Assembly: GCF_016584665.1 (NCBI RefSeq)
Contig: NZ_BBJB01000115.1
Span: forward strand, 62,001 to 126,000
Source: Pseudanabaena sp. lw0831
Lineage (GTDB): Bacteria > Cyanobacteriota > Cyanobacteriia > Pseudanabaenales > Pseudanabaenaceae
DNA length: 64,000 nucleotides
Reading direction: 5' to 3'
The translations under genes and the position numbers were made by a program. Shown here one piece after another: positions 37,634-46,907 of the stretch (position 1 is its first letter; the number at the start of each line of letters is the position of its first letter). The notes under the pieces were generated by a model that saw nothing but the letters and a program-made list of their open reading frames with translations, was not told where the DNA came from and did no database searches.

Positions 37634-37742
37634 CTAAGTAGCTACGCAAAATTAAATACAAAACCCAAAGATCTGTACCGCCCGCTATGCGGGCGGTACA
37701 GATCTTTGGTTTGTTTTTTTAATTACGCTTCGTTACTTAAAG
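37634..37742. repeat. Family C element, copy 3, in the pyrD-gvpG divergent gap
   Basis: Inner hairpin 37665-37709 (arm CCAAAGATCTGTACCGCCCG) with TAT loop, enclosed by outer inverted repeats (AAGTAGCTACGCAAAATTAA on the left; TTAATTACGCTTCGTTACTT on the right). It ends 41 bp before the gvpG start. Confidence 0.82.
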
Positions 37743-37783
37743 CAAGACAGTCTGCAATCAGAAATTAAGGAGTACATTTCCCA

Positions 37784-38011
37784 ATGATATGGCAACTACT
37801 GACAGCACCCCTCGATGGACTGGTCTGGATCGCGGAACAAATTGAAGAAAGGGCGACTACTGAATTAGAAAAAACCGAAAATCTTCAAAAAAGGCTCACT
37901 ACTTTACAACTAAAGTTCGATCTTGGTGATATTAGTGAAGAAGATTTTGCAGCACAAGAACAAGAGATTTTAGAAGCAATGGAAGCAGAAATGGACGAAA
38001 ACAAGGAATAA
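37784..38011 (+). CDS. gvpG: Gas vesicle protein GvpG
   Basis: 75 residues, the full family length. The N-terminal LLTAPLDGLVWIAEQIEERA and the middle FDLGDISEEDFAAQEQEILE are the conserved GvpG blocks; the rest is charged coiled coil. GvpG is an accessory protein needed to build gas vesicles in the cytosol. An AGGAG site lies ~11 bases before the ATG. No other gvp gene is nearby, which is unusual, since gvpG normally lies in a gvp cluster. Confidence 0.88.
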   Translation: MIWQLLTAPLDGLVWIAEQIEERATTELEKTENLQKRLTTLQLKFDLGDISEEDFAAQEQEILEAMEAEMDENKE

Positions 38012-38085
38012 GATATAGCGCACAGCACTATATCTTATTCCAATAATTTAGTGGTGTGCAGCTTTGCCATGCACCACTAATTATT
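38005..38085 (+). terminator. Two adjoining hairpins after gvpG
   Basis: The first (38005-38041, arm GGAATAAGATATAGCGC, one mismatch) includes the gvpG stop codon. The second follows at once (38042-38085, arms AATAATTTAGTGGTG / CACCACTAATTATT with one bulged T). Confidence 0.7.
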
Positions 38086-38148
38086 CAACTTAGCAACGCC
38101 TATTCTTTTGGGGGAAGAGATTATTTATTAAAAAATGGTGAAAACTTA

Positions 38149-38880
38149 ATGGAAGTAAGTGAACTAATCAATAGCTACCATGCAGGTCGTCGCAACTTTG
38201 CGGGAGTAAATCTCAGCAGAACTGATATGAATGGTATTGACTTGAGTCATGCCGACCTCAGTGGCGCAAATCTGAGTGAATCTAGTCTCTATGGTGCAAA
38301 CTTAAGCAATGCCAAGCTAAATGGTGCAGACTTTAATGGTGCGAAACTCTATCGAGCTAATCTCGTCAGCGCCAATTTTAGTGGTGCTGACTTAGGAGAA
38401 GCAGATCTTAGCGAAGCGAATCTCAGTGATGCCAGACTTTATGGGGTGAATTTGTATGGAGCAATTCTGAACAAAGCAAAATTGCCTCGCGCTAAACTTA
38501 CAGGTGCAAATATGGGCAAAGCAAAGCTAAATCGCGCCGATCTTAGTGAGGCGATTCTCAGAGATGCAAGGTTATTTGGCGCGAGTCTCAATGAGGCGAT
38601 GTTGCAACGAGCCGATCTCAGTCGAGCAAGTCTCAATGGCGCAAATCTGAATAAAGCGATGCTCTCTGAGGTTGATCTGACCTTTGCGAGTTTGTATGGA
38701 GCCAGTCTCTGTGATGCTGATCTGAGCGAAGCTGATTTGACGAGTGCTAATCTTCAAGGCTCTGATTTAACTCGGGTGAATTTCTATAAGGCGAACTTAA
38801 GTAAATCAAAAATGGCAGATGCCTCCACTGAGGGAATGTTGACGCAAGAGGCAAATCTATCAGGAATTATCTGGTCTTAA
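38149..38880 (+). CDS. Pentapeptide-repeat protein (243 residues)
   Basis: I start it at ATG 38149 (MEVSELINSYHAGRRNFAGV), because the head then matches the heads of the two other pentapeptide proteins in this window. The frame is open upstream to 38056, but that part crosses a hairpin. The rest is about 40 pentapeptides (for example LSGANLSESSLYGANLSNAK), forming a right-handed beta helix, and a short non-repeat end (LSGIIWS). No signal peptide. The head is a possible docking or capping motif. Function unknown. Confidence 0.88.
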   Translation: MEVSELINSYHAGRRNFAGVNLSRTDMNGIDLSHADLSGANLSESSLYGANLSNAKLNGADFNGAKLYRANLVSANFSGADLGEADLSEANLSDARLYGVNLYGAILNKAKLPRAKLTGANMGKAKLNRADLSEAILRDARLFGASLNEAMLQRADLSRASLNGANLNKAMLSEVDLTFASLYGASLCDADLSEADLTSANLQGSDLTRVNFYKANLSKSKMADASTEGMLTQEANLSGIIWS

Positions 38881-38904
38881 TAGCGCTTTGCGCTCAAACC
38901 AGAA

Positions 38905-38957
38905 CCAAGAAATTTTTTAAAAGTGTTGCTTCGCAACACTTTTAAAAAATTTCTTGG
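38905..38957. repeat. Family B hairpin, copy 4
   Basis: A 25-bp perfect stem (outer arm CCAAGAAATTTTTTAAAAGT, inner GTTGC) with TTC loop, between the convergent pentapeptide and cobH genes. Nearly identical to the copy at 20365-20421. Confidence 0.85.
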
Positions 38958-38997
38958 GGTTCGTTAGCAGGGTTGGAGCAAAGCGCCGACTCTAGCA

Positions 38998-39612
38998 TTA
39001 TTTATTGCCGTAGGCTTGCCATGCCAAGCTGACTAGAGAATTAAATATAGCCGCCGCCGCGATCGCATTGCCTTTACGTCCATCGACGCGAATATGGGGA
39101 ATTAGCGAATCATTTAAGCGAGACTTGATGACATCAGTATCAATAAAACCAGCAGGAGTACCAATCACCAATGCAGGCTTGACATCCTCCATTTCGATCA
39201 AATCCACAAGAGTTGCTAATGCTGTTTGAGACTCGCCGATCACAAATATGGCTTCAGGATAGCGTTTTGCCAAGGTCTCAATCCCCCAAGCCGCTTGCGT
39301 TTTGCCTTTCTGGGGACGAGTGATTGCTTCTACACCGCAATAAATGGGATTCGCAAAAGTGTCGCAGATTTTCGGAAAGATTGCTGCTTGTACGGTTGGC
39401 ACATCAACGATAATGGTGGTGCGGGTGGCAAGGGCTGCGGCTCCAGCCTGTAAAGCTTGCTCAGAGAACCTGACAAGATTTTTATACTCAAAATCTGCGG
39501 TGGCATAAATTACTTGGCGCACAATTTCATATTCGGCTGGTGAAAGTGAGTGTTCACCGATCTCGTTGTCGATTATTGCTAAGCTTTGTGCGTCCGTAAT
39601 ATGCCATTCCAT
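38998..39612 (-). CDS. cobH: Precorrin-8X methylmutase
   Basis: 204 residues. The family motifs VPTVQAAIF, GIETLAKRYPEAIFVIGESQ and ALVIGTPAGFIDTDVIKSRL are present. It moves a methyl group from C-11 to C-12 to make hydrogenobyrinic (or cobyrinic) acid in cobalamin synthesis. The catalytic histidine of the characterised enzymes lies in a (V/I)HA(T/C) motif; here the aligned position is Y36 in RQVIYATADFEY. I recall the same tyrosine in other cyanobacterial CobH proteins, but that is not verified. No other cobalamin gene adjoins it. Confidence 0.92.
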   Translation of the reverse strand: MEWHITDAQSLAIIDNEIGEHSLSPAEYEIVRQVIYATADFEYKNLVRFSEQALQAGAAALATRTTIIVDVPTVQAAIFPKICDTFANPIYCGVEAITRPQKGKTQAAWGIETLAKRYPEAIFVIGESQTALATLVDLIEMEDVKPALVIGTPAGFIDTDVIKSRLNDSLIPHIRVDGRKGNAIAAAAIFNSLVSLAWQAYGNK

Positions 39613-39698
39613 AAAATTATGCGATTACCGTAGTTTAGTCATATAGCATTCAGGTATGACCGTACCATATTTTCGAGAACGCCGCGATTTTTGCCCCC

Positions 39699-39737
39699 AA
39701 TAGTGTGAGGCGGCGCGAAGCGCCGCCTCACACTATT
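39699..39737 (-). terminator. Hairpin after the GGDEF gene
   Basis: An 18-bp perfect stem (AATAGTGTGAGGCGGCGC) with GAA loop, overlapping the last codon and stop of the GGDEF gene at 39736. Its central 31 bases are identical to the hairpin at 1996-2036. Confidence 0.8.
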
Positions 39738-40776
39738 ACTCTGGGACGTATGCATTTTGCCTAACGCAATTTCGACCTTCGGCTTTGGCGAGATATAGAG
39801 CGCGATCAGCTGATTTGATTAAATGGATCGCTTCAAACCCATGAGATGGCAAAAGTGTCGCAACCCCACAGCTTATCGTCACATGATTGGCTGCTTTAGA
39901 GTAAGCATGTGGCAATTGTAGCGATCGCACAATTTCTGTAGCCCTAATCGCTACATTCAGCGCTCCTTCGGCATCGGTATTCGGCAAAATAATTGCAAAT
40001 TCTTCTCCCCCATACCGAGCAACCAAATCCGCAGGACGATTGGTGGATCTACTAATTGCTTGAGCGATTTCCTGTAAACAGCGATCGCCCTCTTGATGTC
40101 CGTAATTATCGTTGTAGTTTTTAAAAAAATCGATGTCGCATAACACCAATGAAAGCGGAATTTGTTCTCTTTGCGATCGCTTACATTCTTGTTCCAGATA
40201 TTCATCTAGACAGCGACGATTAGCGACTTGGGTCAAGCCATCAATAGAGACCAATCTTCTTAATTCTTGGACAACGATTGCTAATTGTTGATTGGCTGAT
40301 TCAAGCTGTTGGCGAAGATTAGCTTGATCGAGCAAACGGCGTACCCTTTGACGCAAGACAGCCCAGTGAATTGGCTTTGTTACATAGTCCGAAGCTCCCA
40401 CTGCATAGGCGCGATCTACCGACTCTCGATCTTCAAGGGCAGTAATAATTAATACGGGTGTGTGATCGCCGTGGGGAAGTTTTTGTAGACGTGAGCAACA
40501 TTCAAATCCATCTAAAACAGGCATCATTGCATCCAGTAAAATTATATCTGGGTGACATTCTTGATAAATTTTTAAAGCCTCCATGCCGTCAGTCGCCTCA
40601 ACCACACGATAATTTTCGCGTTCCAAATAACGTACCAAAATTTTTCGCATAAAAGAGTCATCATCTACAATTAAAATTAAAGGAGTCTTAGATGATGATG
40701 TCTCAAAAATATTCGTTTTTTGGCTTGTTGTTATGATTGGATGCTTATTGCGATCGCTACTATCATCGATTGTCAT
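39736..40776 (-). CDS. PleD-type response regulator, diguanylate cyclase
   Basis: 346 residues. The receiver domain (~30-150) has VDDDSF, the phospho-acceptor Asp in IILLDAMMPVLDGFE and YVTKPIHW. A coiled-coil helix leads to a GGDEF domain (~190-340) with LCDIDFFKNYNDNYGHQEGD and an intact active site RYGGEEF. The inhibitory site RxxD (RPAD) is present five residues before it, so product feedback is expected. It should make c-di-GMP when phosphorylated. It follows the LOV-domain kinase by 54 bp on the same strand and is most likely its partner. Confidence 0.93.
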   Translation of the reverse strand: MTIDDSSDRNKHPIITTSQKTNIFETSSSKTPLILIVDDDSFMRKILVRYLERENYRVVEATDGMEALKIYQECHPDIILLDAMMPVLDGFECCSRLQKLPHGDHTPVLIITALEDRESVDRAYAVGASDYVTKPIHWAVLRQRVRRLLDQANLRQQLESANQQLAIVVQELRRLVSIDGLTQVANRRCLDEYLEQECKRSQREQIPLSLVLCDIDFFKNYNDNYGHQEGDRCLQEIAQAISRSTNRPADLVARYGGEEFAIILPNTDAEGALNVAIRATEIVRSLQLPHAYSKAANHVTISCGVATLLPSHGFEAIHLIKSADRALYLAKAEGRNCVRQNAYVPE

Positions 40777-40830
40777 TACATGGTTAGACGGTGAAATTGA
40801 TATTAACAGATATGCGTCTACCTGAAGCTC

Positions 40831-43800
40831 TTAGTGATATTTTTCATGTTCTAATTCAGATTTAACATTTGCATATTCATCAGTAATTTTATTGATTTTG
40901 ATATCTAAGTCCTCATATTTTTGATTGCGCAGATTTGTTTCTAATCCACGGCATAGAGTTGCTAGATTTTCAGCGCCAATTACACTACTGCAAGATTTTA
41001 AGGTGTGTACAGTCAGCAACATCACCTCAAAATTTTTCTGTGCAAAACTAGTATATAACTCTTGGAGGAGTGATTGTGAATTATCTAGATAACTATCGAT
41101 TAGTTCCATCAAAAAATTTGGATCTTCGCCGCCGATGTCATTGACGGCTTCAAGAAGCGTAGACATGTTGATTGAAGCTATGGTCATAGGGCTAATTGGT
41201 TTAACTGAAGGACATTCTTCTAACACCCGCACGAGTTCCGAGTTATGGATTGGTTTGCTGAGATAGTCATCCATGCCAGCTGCTAGACAAATCTCCCGAT
41301 CTCCTTGCATAGCATTGGCGGTCATCGCCACAATCCTCGGCTTAGATATGATTTTACCATTTTGACAATTTTGTTCGATCGCTCGAGTAGTTTCAAGCCC
41401 ATCCATCTGTGGCATTTGCATATCCATAAACACCAAGTCATAGGGTTGCTGTGAAAGTGCAGATATTACCTCTAACCCATTAGCCGCCACATCCGCCTGA
41501 TAGCCCATACGTTGCAAAATATGTATGGCAACTTTTTGATTAACAACATTGTCCTCAGCTAGCAAAATCCGCAATGGATGATTCTTAGCCATTTGTGAAT
41601 CAAAGGCAAAACCTTTCTTGAGTGAGCCTAGAGAAATTCGCGCCGTATTTGTCTGATTTGCTAAGCCCTGAGCAATACTTTGACTGATTGTTTGGCTAAT
41701 TGATTGTGGCGATCGCGGCGAGGTCGGTGAAGTACTGATTGTCGCAGGCTGTCCCCAAACGTATACTGGAGCCGTAATTGTAAAGTAAAAGGTAGAACCT
41801 TCCTGAACACTGCTCTCCACCCACATTGTGCCGCCCATGATTTCACATAAACGCTTACTGATCGCAAGTCCTAGCCCAGTACCACCATATTGCCTTGTGG
41901 TGGAGGCATCAACTTGGCTAAAGGGTTGAAACAATCGATGTAAGCGATCGCTAGGAATACCAATTCCCGTATCCTTAACTGCAAATTGTAAGGTTCTTAA
42001 TAACTGAGTTTCTTCATGATGATCGCTGAGTTCACAGCGTAAATAATGTGAAATGAGTATTTGCGTGATCGAAATATTCACAGAACCGCGACTAGTAAAT
42101 TTGATTGCATTGCCAATCAGATTTGTCAAAATCTGTCTTAAACGACTCATATCACCAATTACAATCAAATCCACATCGGGATGAATCAAATAACCGAGTT
42201 CAATATCTTTCTCAAAGGCCTTAGCTGATAGCAATTCGATTGTATCTTCCAAGCAAGTTCGCAAATCAAAGGTTTGTTCTTCTAATTCTAGATGTCCTGA
42301 TTCAATTTTAGAAAAGTCTAAAATATCATTGATGATCGTCAGTAATGTACTACCCGCATTGCGAGCAATCTCCACAAATTCCCGTTGTTCTTTAGTTAAA
42401 TTTGTGTCGAGTAGGACTCCCGTCATCCCAATTACCGCATTCATGGGCGTACGGATCTCATGGCTCATTGTTGCCAAAAAATCACTTTTTGAGCGATTGG
42501 CAGCTTCTGCAATAATTCGGGCTTCTTCTAATTCTGCATTTTGTTTGAGTAGTTGTTCGCGTTGACGGGTTTCTTGAATGAGTAAATTTGCCTGTGATAG
42601 AGCTATACTGACTTGATTTGCCACGGATTCAAGCAACTCTTTTTCTTCAATTGTCCATTCGTGAAAGCTATTGCAATGGTGCAATAAAATAATGCCATTG
42701 GTCAATCCATGGGATGAAGTGCGGATGGCTAATAGCGATCGTAGTTGCATTCGATAGAATAATTCCCCAAATTCATCTAAAGCCTGCTCTGTATAAACAT
42801 TTGTAATCGCGATCGCCCGATCTTGATTAGAAACTCTTTGCCCAAAAGCACCATTTAATAAAGGTAATTCAATGTCTTTTACAGAAAAAATTTTGTCAGC
42901 TAATTGCTCTGACATGAGAGAAATATGAGGTTGTAAAACTGAGCTTTGACCTTCATAGTCTAGTTTGTAAATGAGGCATCGGCTTGCCCGAAAAGCTAGC
43001 TGGATTTGATGAGCAGCCGTTTGAAAAATGCTGTTTACATCAAGGCTTTGACGAATTTCATCAGTAATTCGATTAAGTAATACTGTGAGGCGCATTTGTC
43101 GTTTTAAATCTTTTTCTGCTTCTTTACGAGCCGTGATATCAGTTTGGATACCGATAAAGTGAGTCGGCTTACCATTGTCATCAAAGATTGGTGAAATATT
43201 TAACTCATTCCAAAACAAAGAGCCATCTTTGCGATAGTTCCTGATCACAACACTGCACGCTTCTCCTTTATTAATTGCATTTCTAAGAATATCTTTCTCA
43301 GGTTGGAATACATCGGTTCCTTGCACGAAGCGACAATTTTTGCCGATTACTTCACTAGCTTCATAGCCCGTGATTTGTTCAAAAGCAGGATTTACATAAA
43401 CAATTGCATTGTTAGGGAGCAGGCAGTCTGTGATCACGATGCCATTTTGGCTAGAAGCGATCGCCCGTTCTTGTAGTCGTAAAGTTTCTTCAAATTTTTT
43501 GCGATCGCTAATATCAAAGCGAATTGATAGATATTTTATGGGCTTACCATGATCATCTAATAAGGGCACGATCGTGCTATCAGTCCAGTAAAATACTCCA
43601 TCTTTAGTCTTATTACGGATTTCACCACGCCATACTTTTCCACTGGAGATGGTATCCCATAGCTCGGCAAAAAAATTAGGTGGATGATACGCTGAGTTGA
43701 TAATTCGATGATTGTTGCCTGATAGTTCGTCTTGACTATATCCAGAGATTTCGCAAAATTTACTATTTGCGTAAGTGATCTTCCCATCCAAATCAGTAAC

Positions 43801-43956
43801 GGCAACGATCGCAGCTTGATCAAGGGCAAATTTTTGAAATGCTAGCTCGTGCAATGTCTCTTGCAACTTGTTTCCAGCTTTTGCTGCCGCCCTATTTGAA
43901 GAATTGGTACGCTTTTTTTGGTAAGTTGATAAATCACCTTTAGTAGCTTTAGCCAT
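40831..43956 (-). CDS. Hybrid histidine kinase with a LOV (blue-light) domain
   Basis: 1041 residues, no membrane segment. PAS (~42-155); a LOV domain (~163-280) with the photoactive cysteine C208 in GKNCRFVQG, plus N240 (RNYRKDG), N250 (FWNELNISP) and Q271 (FIGIQ), all FMN contacts; GAF (~295-455) without a bilin cysteine motif; HisKA with H499 in [15 protein letters not shown]; HATPase_c with [12 protein letters not shown] and [13 protein letters not shown]; a receiver domain ([13 protein letters not shown]); and an HPt domain with HTLKSCS (~985). Blue light should form a cysteinyl-FMN adduct and change kinase activity. The GGDEF regulator gene follows after 54 bp. Confidence 0.92.
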   Translation of the reverse strand: MAKATKGDLSTYQKKRTNSSNRAAAKAGNKLQETLHELAFQKFALDQAAIVAVTDLDGKITYANSKFCEISGYSQDELSGNNHRIINSAYHPPNFFAELWDTISSGKVWRGEIRNKTKDGVFYWTDSTIVPLLDDHGKPIKYLSIRFDISDRKKFEETLRLQERAIASSQNGIVITDCLLPNNAIVYVNPAFEQITGYEASEVIGKNCRFVQGTDVFQPEKDILRNAINKGEACSVVIRNYRKDGSLFWNELNISPIFDDNGKPTHFIGIQTDITARKEAEKDLKRQMRLTVLLNRITDEIRQSLDVNSIFQTAAHQIQLAFRASRCLIYKLDYEGQSSVLQPHISLMSEQLADKIFSVKDIELPLLNGAFGQRVSNQDRAIAITNVYTEQALDEFGELFYRMQLRSLLAIRTSSHGLTNGIILLHHCNSFHEWTIEEKELLESVANQVSIALSQANLLIQETRQREQLLKQNAELEEARIIAEAANRSKSDFLATMSHEIRTPMNAVIGMTGVLLDTNLTKEQREFVEIARNAGSTLLTIINDILDFSKIESGHLELEEQTFDLRTCLEDTIELLSAKAFEKDIELGYLIHPDVDLIVIGDMSRLRQILTNLIGNAIKFTSRGSVNISITQILISHYLRCELSDHHEETQLLRTLQFAVKDTGIGIPSDRLHRLFQPFSQVDASTTRQYGGTGLGLAISKRLCEIMGGTMWVESSVQEGSTFYFTITAPVYVWGQPATISTSPTSPRSPQSISQTISQSIAQGLANQTNTARISLGSLKKGFAFDSQMAKNHPLRILLAEDNVVNQKVAIHILQRMGYQADVAANGLEVISALSQQPYDLVFMDMQMPQMDGLETTRAIEQNCQNGKIISKPRIVAMTANAMQGDREICLAAGMDDYLSKPIHNSELVRVLEECPSVKPISPMTIASINMSTLLEAVNDIGGEDPNFLMELIDSYLDNSQSLLQELYTSFAQKNFEVMLLTVHTLKSCSSVIGAENLATLCRGLETNLRNQKYEDLDIKINKITDEYANVKSELEHEKYH

Positions 43957-44171
43957 AAGTTAAGAAGACTCGGATAAAAAATCAGCCTGAAAATAGATAA
44001 AAAGTTAATATATTAAAAACGGACTTGATACTTTCGAAAATTCCCCCTTGTCAGATATATCCCCCAACCACGCAAAATTGATTTTTAAATTTTATCTACA
44101 ATCATATCTTTTCTCACTCTATATCAATCATAAGTAATCATAAATCATTTATCAGTTTTTGAGGGTAATCA

Positions 44172-45647
44172 ATGAGTTTATCTGATACGATAGCGGCAAT
44201 TGCTACTGCTATTTCACCACAACAGGGCAGTGTGGGTATTGTGCGATTATCAGGAGATCGTGCAGTAGCGATCGCGCAGCAAATTTTTTATGCTGGTGGC
44301 AAGCAAGTTTGGGAAAGTCATCGCATTCTCTATGGCTTTGTGAAGCATCCATCCACGAAAACCATTGTCGATGAAAGTCTGTTGTTATTGATGAAAGCGC
44401 CACGTTCTTTTACCCGCGAAGATGTAGTGGAATTTCATTGTCATGGGGGGATTATGGCGGTGCAGCAGGTGTTAAATCTTTGCCTAGAGCAGGGGGCAAG
44501 ATTAGCGGAAGCGGGAGAGTTTAGTCTGAGAGCTTTTCTCAATGGTCGCATCGATCTCACCCAAGCTGAGAGTATTAATGATTTGGTCGGTGCGAAGTCT
44601 GCCCAAGCTGCTCAAGCCGCGATCGCTTCACTTCGTGGCAAACTTGCTCAGTCTTTAAAATATTTGCGTGGTAAATGCTTGAATGTCTTAACTGAAATCG
44701 AAGCCAGAATCGATTTTGAAGATGATTTACCACCCCTTGATGTGGAATGGGTCAAAACAGAAGTTACGGCAGTTTCTACAGAATCACAACAGATATTAGC
44801 AACTGCCGATCGCGGTGAACTATTGCGAACGGGGCTGAAAGTGGCGATTGTCGGTCGTCCCAATGTTGGTAAATCCAGTTTACTGAATGCATGGAGCCGT
44901 AGCGATCGGGCGATTGTCACGGATTTACCGGGGACAACTCGTGATGTTGTCGATTCACAATTAGTAGTTGGCGGGATTCCTATTCAAGTTCTCGATACCG
45001 CAGGGATTAGGGAAACTGAGGATGTGGTGGAGAAGATCGGGGTGGAGCGATCGCGCCAAGCTGCTCAGTCTGCGGATTTAGTATTGATGGTAATTGATGC
45101 TAGTGTGGGCTGGATTGAGAAGGATGCGGAAATCTATGCAACTGTACGCGATCGCCCTGTGATTTTGGTGGTTAACAAGATTGATCTTGCCCTCACCCCC
45201 AGCCCCTCTCCCATGGGGAGAGGAGAGCAAGAATCTCTCACCTCCAGCCCCTCTCCCGCAGGAGAGGGGGAGCAAGAGCAAATTCTTACTCCCCCTCTCC
45301 TGCGGGAGAGGGGGCTAGGGGGTGAGGGCATTCCTATGGTCAAAACCGCAGCTTCTCAGCAACAGGGAATCGAAGATCTTGAAGCAGCAATTTTGCAATG
45401 TATTCACCAAGAGTCGATCGCGGCGGCTAATCTCGAAGTTGCCATCAATCAGCGTCAGAAAGCTTGTTTATTGCGTGTCGTTCAATCTTTAGCTAATGTC
45501 CAAATTGCGATCGCTGATCAGTTGCCACTTGATTTCTGGACAATTGATTTACGAGATGCCATTAGTGCGATCGGTGAGATCACAGGTGAAGAAGTTACAG
45601 AATCAGTCTTAGATCAAATTTTTAGTAGATTTTGCATTGGCAAATAA
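44172..45647 (+). CDS. mnmE: tRNA modification GTPase MnmE, with an in-frame repeat insertion
   Basis: 491 residues, about 35 more than usual. The N-terminal folate-binding domain starts [20 protein letters not shown]. The G domain has GRPNVGKSS (~233), [12 protein letters not shown] and NKID. The C-terminal end is FCIGK, with the conserved cysteine. MnmE works with MnmG to modify U34 of certain tRNAs. Between NKID and the rest of the G domain, residues ~340-387 are a foreign Pro/Gly-rich stretch ([35 protein letters not shown]) encoded by three palindromic repeat units. The reading frame is kept. Confidence 0.95.
   Translation: MSLSDTIAAIATAISPQQGSVGIVRLSGDRAVAIAQQIFYAGGKQVWESHRILYGFVKHPSTKTIVDESLLLLMKAPRSFTREDVVEFHCHGGIMAVQQVLNLCLEQGARLAEAGEFSLRAFLNGRIDLTQAESINDLVGAKSAQAAQAAIASLRGKLAQSLKYLRGKCLNVLTEIEARIDFEDDLPPLDVEWVKTEVTAVSTESQQILATADRGELLRTGLKVAIVGRPNVGKSSLLNAWSRSDRAIVTDLPGTTRDVVDSQLVVGGIPIQVLDTAGIRETEDVVEKIGVERSRQAAQSADLVLMVIDASVGWIEKDAEIYATVRDRPVILVVNKIDLALTPSPSPMGRGEQESLTSSPSPAGEGEQEQILTPPLLRERGLGGEGIPMVKTAASQQQGIEDLEAAILQCIHQESIAAANLEVAINQRQKACLLRVVQSLANVQIAIADQLPLDFWTIDLRDAISAIGEITGEEVTESVLDQIFSRFCIGK
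45189..45330 (+). repeat. Palindromic GC-rich repeat cluster inside mnmE
   Basis: Three related units, each of the form AGCCCCTCTCC-N-GGAGAGG: around 45197-45230, 45244-45272 and, inverted, 45288-45329 (CCCCCTCTCCTGCGGGAGAG). The same kind of unit occurs in priA at 57646-57734. Such units are common dispersed repeats in cyanobacterial genomes (from memory). Confidence 0.85.
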
Positions 45648-45674
45648 ACAGCCTGCGATCGCGTTATTCTTTTT

Positions 45675-45705
45675 AGGATGAGCAGCATTTCGCGCTGCTC
45701 ATCCT
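45675..45705 (+). terminator. Hairpin after mnmE
   Basis: Arms AGGATGAGCAGC / GCTGCTCATCCT around ATTTCGC, 27 bp past the mnmE stop and 20 bp before the next ATG. No T run follows. Confidence 0.55.
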
Positions 45706-45725
45706 GCACAACTCAATTTGAAATC

Positions 45726-46907
45726 ATGCTAATTCGACTATTCCAGAAACAAGACAGCGATCAGATCGCGCAGTTATTCCATGACACGATCCGCGAAGTG
45801 AATATTCGCGACTATTCACCTGCACAGGTTCAAGCTTGGGCCCCTGATGATTTATATTTCACCGACTGGACAGAAGATTGTACTAGCAACTTTACTTACA
45901 TTGCTGAAGAAGAAGGCAAAATCATTGGTTTTGCTCAACTAGAAACTAACGGTCATATTGATTGTTTCTTTTGCCATAAGGACTATCAGCGCTGCGGCGT
46001 TGGCACAAGGCTATATCGTGCGATCGAGGCTAAGGCTCTAGAATTGAAAATAGAACGTTTATTTGTGGAAGTAAGTATTACTGCGAGAGCCTTTTTTAAA
46101 AATCGAGGGTTTACTTTAGGCAAAGCACAACAAGTAACTTGTCGTGGCGAAAAGCTCACTAATTTTGTGATGGAAAAATCTCTTGCCAAGTATTTAGAGA
46201 AATCTGAGCCTTTTATTGTGGCTACATTCTATCATTTTGCTGATCTAGCTGATTACAAATCCATGCGTCCTACAATTATTGATTTGTGTAATAGTCATGA
46301 ACTCAAAGGGATGATTTTATTAGCACAAGAAGGCATTAACTCAACGATCGCAGGTCATCGTGAAGGTGTTGACGCTCTCTTAAGTTATTTGCGATCTGAC
46401 CTCCGTTTACAAAATTTGGAACATAAGGAAACTACTTCTGATGTCATGCCTTACAACAAGCTGAGGGTAAGGCTAAAAAAAGAACTTGTGAAGTTTGGGA
46501 TTTCCGATATTGATCCTAGTAAAGAAGTGGGAATCTATGTAGATCCTCAAGATTGGAATCAGCTAATTAGTGATCCTGATGTATTAGTCATTGATACGCG
46601 CAATATTTATGAAGTCGAATTTGGAACTTTTGAAGGTGCGGTCAATCCTAATTTAGATTTCTTCTACGAGTTTCCTAAATATGTGGAAGTTAATCTTAGT
46701 ACTAATAAGCAACAAAAAATCGCCATGTTCTGCACAGGTGGCATCCGTTGCGAGAAGGCAAGCGCCTATATGCTAGCTCAAGGTTTTGATGAGGTCTACC
46801 ATCTCAAAGGTGGCATTCTCAAATATCTAGCAGAAGTCCCTCCCGAAGAAAGTCTCTGGCAAGGTGAATGTTTTGTCTTTGACGATCGCATTGCGACTAA
46901 AGGGTAA
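45726..46907 (+). CDS. trhO: GNAT acetyltransferase fused to tRNA uridine hydroxylase TrhO
   Basis: 393 residues from ATG 45726 (MLIRLFQKQDSDQI); an earlier ATG at 45678 lies in the hairpin and is less likely. Residues 1-~150 form a GNAT domain with HKDYQRCGVGTRLYRAIEAK (~84-103, acetyl-CoA loop) and ARAFFKNRGF. Residues ~160-393 are TrhO (YceA): an acylphosphatase-like part, then a rhodanese domain with the active cysteine C336 in CTGGIRCEKA. TrhO hydroxylates U34 of certain tRNAs using oxygen. TrhO is normally a single ~300-residue enzyme. The substrate of the GNAT part is unknown. mnmE, also a U34 enzyme, lies directly upstream. Confidence 0.88.
   Translation: MLIRLFQKQDSDQIAQLFHDTIREVNIRDYSPAQVQAWAPDDLYFTDWTEDCTSNFTYIAEEEGKIIGFAQLETNGHIDCFFCHKDYQRCGVGTRLYRAIEAKALELKIERLFVEVSITARAFFKNRGFTLGKAQQVTCRGEKLTNFVMEKSLAKYLEKSEPFIVATFYHFADLADYKSMRPTIIDLCNSHELKGMILLAQEGINSTIAGHREGVDALLSYLRSDLRLQNLEHKETTSDVMPYNKLRVRLKKELVKFGISDIDPSKEVGIYVDPQDWNQLISDPDVLVIDTRNIYEVEFGTFEGAVNPNLDFFYEFPKYVEVNLSTNKQQKIAMFCTGGIRCEKASAYMLAQGFDEVYHLKGGILKYLAEVPPEESLWQGECFVFDDRIATKG

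Noticed and set aside
42600-43090. Possible bilin-binding GAF (cyanobacteriochrome) in the LOV kinase
   Set aside because: No Cys-His chromophore motif or DXCF-type cysteine is present in the GAF part.
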